A DNA stretch of 64,000 nucleotides, from NCBI GenBank assembly GCA_047967505.1, contig CM106538.1; one strand, given 5' to 3'. Both the position numbers and the translations under genes were made by a program. Source of the stretch: Dipteris shenzhenensis (Eukaryota > Polypodiophyta > Polypodiopsida > Gleicheniales). The notes beneath the pieces are model-generated. The model did not search any database. It had not been told where the DNA came from and saw only the letters and a list, made by a program, of their open reading frames with translations. Positions 11,530-22,114 of this stretch are shown one piece after another; within the stretch, counting starts at the first letter, position 1; each line of letters opens with the position of its first letter.

Positions 11530-12240
11530 AGAATGTTTTGCGCCCAGTATAAGAGGAGAAGGGAGGCGGTAGAGGGCAGCAAATCCAGAAAGGGGGGCTA
11601 TGAAGCCCTCCCCAATACAAGGAAGGAGGGGGAGAGAGGAGTGGGAAGGAGGAAGGAGGGAGTGGGAAGGAGAGGGGAGGAGGAAGGAGGACGAACAGTG
11701 GGAAGGAGGCCGGGGAGCAAGGAGGATGAGTGAGCGGAGGAGGGGAAGCTGAGGAGGAAGGAGGGAGCTGAGCGGAAAGGAGGAAGGAGAGAGAAATGAG
11801 GAAGGAGGGGAGGAAGGAGGAAGCTGAGGAGGAAGGAGGAAGAAGAAGCGATGAGGAGGAGATTAATCGAAGGAGGGGATGGGAGGAAGCGAGGGAGCAA
11901 GAGATTAATCGTGGCGGAGAGGGAAGCTTTTTCTTAACAAAAATTAAGGACACAAGGTTAGAACTCTAGAAGGTTCTTGGTTCACGAAAATTCCAACTGC
12001 CTCAATCGTTGACATAAAGCTGCCTCTGTTGAGGGAGAAAGGTTGAGGGGGGGAGACAAAGGAGGTAGGACTGAGCGAGGAAGTGGGAGAGGGGGGAATT
12101 TGAGCAGAGAGAGAAGGAGGTGAACGAAGGGAGAGAGGGGAGGGAGAGGGAGGAAGGAGAGGAGGGGGGAGGTTGAGGGAGGCAGAAGCGAGACAGAGGA
12201 AAGGGGGAAGGGGAGCGGCTCAACGATGGAGGGGGAGAGA
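11530..12240. repeat. Purine-rich (GGAGGAAGGAGGG) tracts
   Basis: Two blocks, 11560-11925 and 12030-12235, consist almost only of A and G on the plus strand. They lie upstream of the minus-strand RRM gene, so they are pyrimidine-rich on its coding strand. Long frames here are compositional, not genes. Similar tracts occur near 36955-37215, 54095-54605 and 61000-61570. Confidence 0.85.
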
Positions 12241-12435
12241 GAAATACATGAGTGTTAGGTAAATATTTACCGCTGAGAAAGGTTGCAAACACTCCTCAGC
12301 AATTTACTCCTCAGGTGCTTACTCCTTAAGTGCCGGTGGGAAGCTCCACTGCTTCCAAAAATGTCATGGGAATTTCATTCGAAAAATTATGAACAATCTC
12401 CAACTGCTATAGAGCTTGCTAGGCTAATAAAGCAC

Positions 12436-12625
12436 TTTTATTAGCACTGTCTTGCCTAGGCCAGTGCTTGTAGTGATCATTTGATAGGGATTCGTGCGAA
12501 TTTCCATGTCATTCTTTTTTCCCAAAATTATTATTAGCACTACCTGCGTAGGGCAATGCTTCATTGATCAGGTGATAGGGATTCGTGCAAATTTCCATGT
12601 CATTCTTTTTTTCTAGAATTATGAT
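12436..12625. repeat. Direct duplication, ~95-bp period
   Basis: GATAGGGATTCGTGC and AATTTCCATGTCATTCTTTT recur at about 12485 and 12577 with the same flanking TTATTAGCAC. No gene is present from here to 13970. A second exact tandem pair, ATGCAAACACAAAAGACAAT, lies at 13641 and 13689. Confidence 0.8.
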
Positions 12626-13971
12626 TATGTGTAACTATGTGGCGGAAGTGTAGTGACAAGTACCGGTTGATTGATTGTCTACATGGGAAGGTTTCTCCCA
12701 CCTGACATGTTTCTTTTGTGGGGGGATTGCTAATTCCTGCATGTTCTCTTGCTCTCGATGTTGCTTGTTGCAAATGCTCATGTAAACTTTGAATGGTTAG
12801 TCCTACCATGTGACAGATGTTTGAGATTTTGTTCAATGTTGTCGTACTAGTTGGGAATTGCGAGTGGTTTTTTTTCCTTGGGATTGCAACATGAGATTGT
12901 GTTCACCATTTCTTTCAAGTGACAAACTCGGCTTTTGTCTTCATAATATGTGATCAACATGTGAGAGTTTCTCAAAATGTATGAAAACAAGTTGTTCTAA
13001 TTTGATGTTGGTGGACGATACATGTTGAGTATGGTGAATAAATGGTTGTGTTTTGAAAGTTTTGTAATTTGGCTCTTGTCTCAATCTATTCTTCACAAAT
13101 TATCAAACAAAGAAAAAAAAAACCAAAGGTATTAGAAAAGGATATCAAATAGATGCAATAGATTACTACAGTGAGACAACTTACCACCCATTAAGACTCC
13201 TTGATGATCCTACACTTACATATATGCAAACAACAATCTTAATCCAAGAGGGATGTTGGTAGAGAACTGCAATAGAAAGGTTAATTAGTCCAATGGCTTA
13301 GTCAATTGTTGGCATCAAAAAAGAAGACGACATCATTTGGATGCAATTTGGAGATAAGGAAGTTGGAATGCAAACAAGATCTGAGGAAAAAAATATGTAA
13401 AGACCATCCATAAATCCTAAATGGAGATTAATTTTCCACAATACAAAAGAAAAACAAAACTAGCATACTTATGAGGAGAGCAATTTCTATTTACCTAGTA
13501 GAGGGTTCATGTCTTGACAATGGAAAATCTATTTTTCTCCTCAAAAGGTATCCATACACATCACCTTGCATACATAGCACTATCTAGAGTAAAATAAATG
13601 AAAACCTCTACATGCTAGAACCATTTCAAGAAAACACAAAATGCAAACACAAAAGACAATTACTGCAAGATGAAAAAATAATGACATAATGCAAACACAA
13701 AAGACAATTACTGCAAGATGAAAAAATAGATACTCCAAACTTTAAAATAAACACTTCCATATAGAATGCTATTGTCAACATTGAACTTGAGATCCTTTTC
13801 AAACAAAGAAGAGGAATAGGTCCCCTTCCTTGATCCAAAAATCAATAGCCTTTCTATTGGGATATTTCTTTTATTGCTTCTTTTATGCTAGAATGTTTAG
13901 GTAGGATCACTCCATTTTTCATCTATAGTGAAGATGTGATATAATCTTTGATTTAATGCCTAAGATTCCAA

Positions 13972-16900
13972 TCAAATTGTGTTCCAATGATTTTCTAGGG
14001 GAAGGGATTTTCTAAGTTTGGGTCTATTAGCTACAAAAATAACTAGGTGGTGTAGTTGATTCTGGTGCAATTTTGAAAGGCAACATGTCAATGTTTGAGC
14101 ACTTGCAATTGAAAAGATATAGAATTCTTGTCCATAGTGTAGAGGCATAAGGATGGGAGACCTTTTGAGCATTGCTTCATTTCCTAAAAGGCCCATTTTG
14201 CTCCAAATCCCACTTGTAGTGTTGATCCTTTTTCATGATCTTGACCAAGAGCAACTAAGTTTGCACACTTTTGACATCAACTTGGTCTTCACCAATTGCA
14301 GCTTAAGAGGTGAAAGTGAAGGTTAACTTGTATAGCATTGTACATACTTCTTCTACCACACTCTTTTTGCACTTTTGTACATCATTTTTTATCGTGTATT
14401 TTTGTTGCCATCATGCAACATTCAAAATGAACATGTAGATCTATATTTTTGGTCTATGGATAAAGAGGTCATTGACTATAGTCGAGACTTTGAGGGTCAT
14501 ATTTCTTGCACTTTAGCACACTAGTTGTGTCACTTTGTACAAGAAGGACTTAACAATTTGGGCCCTAGCTCCAATGAATGCCACTCGGATATTGGTTTCA
14601 GAAGCTATCGCAATGTAGAATTGCACCAAGCCTCAAATGTCTGCACTTAAATCTAAAAAATAGATCTAGCACTCTTCAATGACCTAGACCTTTAAACTAG
14701 ATCCCTAATCTACTCAGAGTGGAACATAACCCTCATATCAAGACCTGAGATAAAGAAATCACAATTTATATTTGTATTCCAACAATTTGTTGACATGCTC
14801 TAGGAGTGACAATATTCTAGGTTGCTGCATCAAGCCAACCCCTTTGATCAAGAGGGCAATGAGGTAGAATAGAAGGATGCGCTCCTCTCTAAGCACTTTG
14901 GAGCCTAATGAATGAACAATGCTTAAGCATAGACAAATCATCAATAACAAAGCATATGTAGATTGAACAAATTGAGTCACCTTTGACCAAACAAAATATG
15001 GTGGATGAATAAAGTGGCAATAAATGTAGTTCAGTCAATAAAATGGGTGACTTGAACCAAACTATAGACCAAATACATTTGAAAATAATGTGAATCAATT
15101 CAAATAATGGTGACTTGTGCCCAAAATGTAGACACATGGAAGCTAAGAAAATTGAAGCATAGGAAACACAAGCATATTGAGTAGAAATTAATGAAACAAA
15201 GGGGTCATGCGATGAAATACACAAAACACTCTTGACTAGATCCTCATACAAAAATAAATCCAAACCTAGAAAATAAAATTAAGAGTAAACACAAGATATG
15301 GGATGAATTTTTGATGTCACAAAGTCCCCCTTCTATTAGTTCGATGATGTGTGATGGTCCTTGAAGGTATTGACCACTGCATGAAATTGGCGTTTTGGCT
15401 TGTAGTGTTTTAGTTGGAGCTCGCCTTGCCCACTTCCCTCTTCTTATCAAGGTGGCAATCTGCAAAGTGCTTCTAAGTTTGTCACACAAAGAACTAGCAT
15501 TGAGAGCATGATGATGTAGTTTTCTTGGAAACTTTGGAGGTGTTCAGGAACTAGTTGTGAAATAGGGAGCCTCTTAAATTGAAAGAGTGTTGATGAAGAT
15601 CCTATAAAGACCTATGGTGAAATTGTGTTCCACAATAGAAATGGCTGTCAATAGGTCAATGAAAGGTTATCGATCAACTTGAAATGAATGAATTGCTAGT
15701 GGCACAAAGTTGAAGGGGAAATTGAGTCTTTATAGAGGTCATGATCTGAGGTGGCAGTACCTCAAATCAAGTCATTTATGAAAATATTAAGATCATCAAA
15801 AAATATGAATCATTCATGAACCTCTTATACGTTCTTGGATTACTTGGCTCCCAAAAACTCCAAGCATGGATATACACATAATTTTTAGTTTATCTTTGGA
15901 TGCTATTCGTATTGATTATTCCCCTACAAAATGGTTCATGAGACTGTATAACTCTTTTTTTAGTATCTAATAAAAATTTTGATCAATGAAAGGGACATGA
16001 TATGAGTTTAGAACTCTCGCCTTGCAAAGATGCCTATAATCAACATCGACTCTTACTGTAGTCAAACTCCTTTTAGGGACCACCACAATGGATGAACACT
16101 AGTTAGGAACTCTTATGGGAAAAATGAGTCTAGCCTCTAGAAGCTTCATTATTTGGGCACAAACATACTTCTTAGAGTTTTTCTACCAATCTTTGACACA
16201 TTTGCTAAATTGGTTTTGCATTAGGTTTAAAGGGAATTTTATGCACCACTCTCGACAAATGCACTCTTTTGAGATTCTACAAGTACATGCAAAAACATCC
16301 ACAAATCCCTTACGCTCTATGAGCTGTTCTTGAAGAATAAGTACAGATGTGCTTCTATTTGAATATTCTTCACCCCTTTAGGGTTCCCAAATTGATGGTT
16401 ATCACATTGGCTTCTCTTATTATGGGATCTTTATCACCAAAGACAGCAAAAATCATCTCTTAGATTTCATTCTGGAATATTTTAGAGATCTTTTATAAAC
16501 ATCTCGCAACTCAAACTCACACATTGTGGATTCTAAGTCATCATCCGTTGTTGAGGTGTAATTTATCTCAGATAGCTTTGCTATTCTAAAAGCAATGCTT
16601 TGGGATAAACATTAATCATTATTACGTCCTTACCACATCCCATGATTAAGTTTCCCATGTGGGTGCCTATTTGGTACTCTACTCTAATTATACTTAGGTC
16701 TTGCAAGTAACTTTGAATACTACGAATAAACTTCTACCATTGGTATAGGTACTTGATACAACATCTCCTTTGCAATAACACTCAAATTATCAGCCATTCA
16801 GGTCTACAAAGCTAACCTTGATATCTTAAGATGTAACATATGTCTAACAGTTCATCTCATTTATACTTGACTTGACAGGACTGTTGTGTCTGCCACTATG

Positions 16901-17100
16901 GTCTATCCATCTATTTCTATGTCAATTTTAGGGTAATTCTATCATGCTATCATCAAAGCCACTTTTTTACCCTTGATGACACAAATGTATCGATGATGCA
17001 CTTCATACCTCAAAATAGTGAACTCATTGTTCGATGAATGTCTATAAAAACATTCTATGTCTTGCAACATAGACATAGATACAAGTAATTTAGATGAATT
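13972..17100 (-). pseudogene. Ty3/gypsy pol remnant (reverse transcriptase and RNase H)
   Basis: Running right to left, a reverse transcriptase start is legible near 16010-16160: KLLEARLIFPIR, VVPKRSLTTVRVDVDYRHL, then VLNSYHVPFIDQ and SIRIASKDK. This wording is close to the Athila/Tat branch. RNase H pieces appear at 13972-14230 (SPILMPLHYGQEFYIFS, PKLRKSLPLENHWNTI). The gap between the two is about 1.6 kb, longer than normal, so something else was inserted or the sequence was rearranged between 14.3 and 15.7 kb. Many stops and frame changes are present. Nothing recognisable was seen in 14.3-15.7 kb. Confidence 0.65.
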
Positions 17101-17654
17101 CCTAGCAACTTCAAAAAGGTGTAAAAGCCTCCCCACATAAATGGATCTAAATTATAGTTCCTTAATTCTAAGTGAAGAGCTCATGGTAAGGGTGGATTTT
17201 GAAGGAATTTTACTTCTCTTAAAGAGGATGAGGGGCATTAAATACTTGCTTTGCCAATTTGGAGGGCTTAGATGCATTCCCACTCTCATCCAATGGTGTA
17301 TAATAAAGCCTCTTATGGCCATTGGATCTTTGATCATGATCCTACGGTGTGCATTTGATACGTTTTGGAGACCCTTGGATGGTAATGAGATTCGACAATG
17401 TGCAATGGTCGCTTGATTTGGTCCATTGGATGATTAATGGAATCCAATGGCTATAAATACACATAATTATTACCCTCCAGGCCATGTGAGAGATGGAGGG
17501 CAAATCCAATGGTGCGTGATTGGTGCCTATTTCATACCATGGGATGATTTTGGATCAAACGGTCCACGACTGGCGCCAAATGTAGCCATTGATCTCAGTA
17601 GTGAATAATTCAGATGTCCATTAACTCCACATGTGTACCATGGGAAATGAGTGC

Positions 17655-17730
17655 ACCATGTGCCCATTGCACAGGGCCTCTTTAGCCTATACCATGTGCC
17701 CATTGCACAGGGCCTCTCTAGCCTATAGTC
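17655..17730. repeat. Tandem repeat of a 36-bp unit
   Basis: ACCATGTGCCCATTGCACAG starts at 17655 and again at 17691 with one difference in the unit. The surrounding 17.1-18.5 kb has no recognisable gene. Confidence 0.9.
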
Positions 17731-18540
17731 TACCACATACATTAGATCTTGGCTAGATTTAATGGCCCAAAGCCGGCCGCCTTGCACATTAATAGTCGTG
17801 AGCACCAATGAATTTGAAGCATTGGATCTTCTAAGACCAAGGACCTCATGGAATTGTAGTTTAGATTGTTGATGCCTTAATCTAATCTAATGGCCAAGAT
17901 TGTGAGCCTAGATCTCGAATTTTCCTTTAAGGTGGTGAAAGGGGGAAAATATCTGACAAGCCCTCCTGTCCACCAATGAGAAGGATTTTAGAATCCTCCA
18001 TATTTGTAATGCATGAGTCTCCTCATTGGCCAACCCCCTTATCACATTTCTTAAGGGCCTAATGCAAGAGGCCCTTTTTTAGCTCAAAATTCCCCTACTT
18101 AGTAGTGGATCAGTGGTTCTCTTGAGTTTCCCCCTCTGCCCTAGTGTTCCAATGTTTTTAAATAGTTAGAGGTGAATTTTCATTTGGTTAGAACTTCCCA
18201 GGTTCTTCCCTACAACTATGTTAGGTCGACAGAATATCTCTAATAGATTTTTCTCCGAATAAAACTTTGTTATAGTCTTGGATCAAGTCAGAATATTCAC
18301 ACTTGTCTATTATGAGTGGAAAAAAGAGCTTTGCATCCCACACAACTAATGGCTATTTATTTTGACATGGATGCTTCATCAATTGCTTTCCTCTTAGAAA
18401 TCATGTGACTTTTTCTCTAGATTTAGTGGTTTTTAATGGTGGTTGCATAGCCCTAGTTTACTTTTAGCTACATCATGCCACTTCTCTCTACCAATTTCTT
18501 CCTTGTGAATAAGGCTTGTAACAATAGGTAAAGAGAATGT

Positions 18541-20460
18541 TGGGACAAAACGTTTCATGAGCCAGGTATTTGCACCCTACTTGGGAAAGTTCATAACAGT
18601 GTTTCTGGATGATTTTTGCATTTATTCAAGCCGTGTGGATCACTTGAAAAGTTGAGGATTGCATTGAAAAGTATTGATGACGCAAAAGGTTGCCTTAATC
18701 TTGCAAAATGCCATTTGGTCAGGAAGAAGGTGGCTCTGTTAGGACATGTTATCTCAGAGGAATGTATAGAAATGGATCCTGAGAAGGTACAGGAAATCAT
18801 GGCCCTTCCACCACCTAGTAATGTCAGAGAGGTGAGGGGCATTTTGGGTAAAACAAAGTATTACCAATGCTTTGTTGATATGTTTTCTAAAAAGATGTAT
18901 CCTATAAATTTATTGACAAAGAAAAATGTATCTTTCCAATGGGGACTAGAGCAAGATGAGGCATTTGTTTGCTTAAGGAATGCATGATCCAAAGGCCAAT
19001 TATGCAGCCTCCTAGGTGGGAGGATGATTTCTATGTGAATCCAAGTGTGTCAACTCATTCAGTGGGAGCTATACTACTTCAAAAGTGTGAGCAACGACGC
19101 ATGCAACCAGTGTATTATGCAAGTCGGCAACTCACGGAGGCTGAGGAGAGGTACGGTGAGATGGAGAAAGAAGGTTTATCTTTGGTCTTTGCAGTGAAGA
19201 AGTTTAGGTTATACTTGCTACCTCACCCTTTTTTCTTCCTTATGTCTCAACCTGCTTTACAATTTTTGGTTCGCAAACCCAATCCTACTGGAAAGTTTGC
19301 TAAGTGGATTTGTGAGCTTCAAGAGTTCTCTTTCACTTTTATTACAGAAAGCACCACTAGAGCTTTTCTGGCAAATTTGCTTACAGGTAAGGAGGAAGAA
19401 GAAGTAACAAAGGCAAAGGAAGACTTAGATGAAGAGTTGGAGACCCCGCCAATAGCTTTCAAGCTGCATTTTAATGGAGCCTTTAGCCCTTCTAGGAAAT
19501 GTGGGGCTTGGGGGATAATTCTATTTGATCCAGAAGGAAAAGAGGTATGGAAGGGTAGGCAATTTCCTGAAGCAATATCAAATAATGTGCTGAGTACAAT
19601 GCATTGATCTATGGATTAGAATGTTGCCTAAAGGAAGGAGTGAAAGAGGTAGAGGTTAAAGGAGACTCTCAACTAGTCATTAGGCAAATGAAAGGTGTTT
19701 ATAAGGCACAGAGTCCTAATCTACAAGATCTTTATAAAAGAGCGATGGAGTTAAAGGAAGCTTTTGAGTTTTGCAAGTATGTGCATATTCAAAGAAAAGA
19801 TAATCATCAAGCTGATGAGATCGCTACTAAAGCTATGGCTTCTTTCACTAAAGTTACTCTTGCATTGATAGATACAGGTCTCCCAGATGCAACTTGTAAT
19901 CATTTCATTGTGAAATATAAAGAAATACCGAAAGGGGCGCCACGGTTGGCCAGAGCTCCAAGATGTTCAATATTACTTGGATGAAGGACATTTTCCTCAT
20001 GGATTGACCCCTCAACAAAAGCAGAGGCTCACAAGGAATGCTCGTCCTTATAGAATCCTTGGGGATGTTCTATACAAGCAAGGTAAAGATAAGGTTCTTA
20101 GGAGGATAATGAGCTTGGAAGAATCTAAAAGGATTATGGAGCTATGTCATGAATGTTCAGGTCACTTTGCTTCAGCTAGCACTACTTGAAAGATCCTTAA
20201 CACAGGGTATTATTGGCCCCGACTCAACAAATATATCCATGAGTGGTGCCGAAGTTTTGAGGTATGCCAAGCATATGGACGTAAGCAATTGGTTCCTGGG
20301 CCCTTGAATCCCATTCCAGCATATGGTCCATTTGAGAGGTGGGGGTTGGATTTTGTTGGCCTCCTTTCTTGTTCTTCACAAGGGAAGTATTAGGTATTAG
20401 TTGCAATTGATTATGCAACTAGATGGGTGGAAGCAAGTCCATTCTCAAATTGGACTTTAC
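18541..20460 (+). pseudogene. Ty3/gypsy pol with two RNase H domains (Tat-like)
   Basis: The reverse transcriptase C-terminal part can be read first: FLDDFCIYSS near 18603, KCHLVRKKVALLGHVIS, then the connection to RNase H. The first RNase H holds VSTHSVGAILLQK and PVYYASRQLTEAEERYGEMEK. A second, archaeal-type RNase H follows with LHFNGAFSPSRKCGAWGIIL and VEVKGDSQLVIRQMKGVY. Its first Asp, normally in DGA, is Asn here. Integrase pieces are LTRNARPYRILGDVLYKQG, then MELCHECSGHFA and RWGLDFVG. Two RNase H domains are known from the Tat/Ogre branch of Ty3/gypsy. A stop at about 18985, frame changes near 19600 and 19960, and stops after 20188 show that it is dead. It is cut off at about 20460. 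Confidence 0.8.
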
Positions 20461-21575
20461 ACAAATCCAAAAAATTTGAATAGTGTGTTTGTTACTTTAA
20501 TGATGAAACACTTTTGGTGCATTGTCAAAAAATAACTTTTCTTTTTTATACATAGTTGATCAAATGGTAGAATTTTAATATAGTTTGACATTAAGTTTTA
20601 GATATGCTCAATGCCCCACCCTCTTGATATATATATTTTCCTCCAAGATTTATACACCCCTTAAATGGACAATCATCAATAAGCCAGGTATTACTAGGAA
20701 AAATGGCAAGCAAGGGCTTAAACATGCATTCAAAATTTGGCTTGTCCGGTTGATATAACTTATTTAAGAGTGGTATGTAGCATTGCACTTGACCCATAAT
20801 TTTGTAGAATGTGTGCAAATCCTCAATAATTCTTATCAAATGAGCCACATTTGTACTTAATGTTGTTGACCATTTTTACACATGATAGTAGGAATGTTTT
20901 TATCGAAGCTATGCTTATATATTAATATAAAATCTTGGCAAAAGCTTTCAAGCCCATTTTTTAAGTTTCACAATATTAGGTCTTTATAGCTCGTCGGTGA
21001 GCTATTGTTTCAAGCTATTTATGCTTGGCTCAACCACGAATGAAATGATGCTTCTACTGCTTGCTTGCCTTTGTAACTTAACGACGGTGATCTATTGATC
21101 CAAGGTATTTATGATGAGATCTTGTCCTCTAATAAAACTAGCTCCGTGGTTTCCATTGAGTGTTTCCTATGTTTATGAAATATATTGCCTGGTTTTATTA
21201 TTATTTATACTTGCATGGTGATATGCAAGAATTATAACTAGCCACTAGTTATAAAATTGAGACATAAAAACACTTGAAAAACTTACAAACTTGCAAAAAA
21301 AATTACTCGCAAAATGTAAAAACCCCAAACATCCTAGTTGCTTAATAATCATGCGAAACATGTAGCTTGTCTACATACATCTGCAATGCACTATAGGAAT
21401 GTGTAAATGAGTTTTCATCATAATTCAATAGATATTTACAAAACTGCTTCTAAATTCATTGAAGTTTTAGGGCTTCTGACTTGATCTTTGGGATGCAATC
21501 TTGGACTTAGCAGTTTCTAGTCAATACTTTCTCAATCACATTGTCCATGCTCATCTAAGAATTTTTGGCAGCACA
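20461..21575. other. No gene recognised; one unexplained minus-strand ORF
   Basis: A minus-strand frame at 20591-20848 (85 codons) reads IIEDLHTFYKIMGQVQCYI and NTWLIDDCPFKGCINLGGK. It has protein-like composition but no family I recognise. The rest is AT-rich. The right end, read on the minus strand across the neighbouring insertion site, gives TGGTATTAGATGTGC. This resembles a copia primer binding site, so this stretch may be leader sequence of an older copia element. Confidence 0.4.
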
Positions 21576-21580
21576 TCTAA

Positions 21581-21760
21581 TGAGAGTGCTCTCAATGAAA
21601 GTGGAACGGAAGAGGGTGAGAGAGAGGGAGAGCCAAAAGTGAGCCACACAAGTTTTGGTGGGTGCAGAACATCTTTTATGTCATCCATATATATATGTGT
21701 GTGTGTGTTTAAGTATTGTACATAACTGAGGTTAAGGCACAATGTCCTTTAACCCTCACA
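21581..21760 (-). repeat. 3' LTR of the chimeric element
   Basis: Plus-strand sequence starts TGAGAGTGCTCTCAATG and ends AACCCTCACA, so the LTR is TG...CA on its own strand. It pairs with 30766-30956; the right copy is 11 bp longer through small indels near an AT/GT microsatellite. Confidence 0.85.
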
Positions 21761-22059
21761 ACCTTCCACTTAAAGTCTAATGTGTCTTTAAGGAAGATCA
21801 GCCAATGTACGGAAACATGGCTCAGAACTGTCAGTAAGGACTACAGAACTGTCAATTCAAAAAGGAATAAGATAATCTTTTGTCTGACTAACACGATTTT
21901 GCATTAAATATCTCCTTAGATTTTTTTTTGTTTACCAAAGATTCCGCATCTCTTTTGCCGACGTTTGCAGGCCTTTCATGAAGAATCCATCACTGAACTT
22001 GGTGATTGCAAGTTTTCAAAATATTCACATGGATACCGCCACACTTCCACGATTCATGT

Positions 22060-22066
22060 TATAAAA
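22060..22066 (+). promoter_or_regulatory. Possible TATA box of the transposase-like gene
   Basis: TATAAAA stands 49 bases before the chosen ATG at 22115, inside the LTR element and antisense to it. The stretch 21761-22059 before it has no recognisable copia coding sequence. Confidence 0.4.
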
Positions 22067-22114
22067 CGACTATAAGATTGACAAACAAACTTCGCAACCT
22101 CAGAAGCACAAAAA

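Noticed and set aside
11492-12292. Long minus-strand frames rich in Ser, Pro and Leu (up to 153 codons)
   Set aside because: They lie in A/G-only tracts, where stops are rare by composition; several frames are open at once and no domain is visible.
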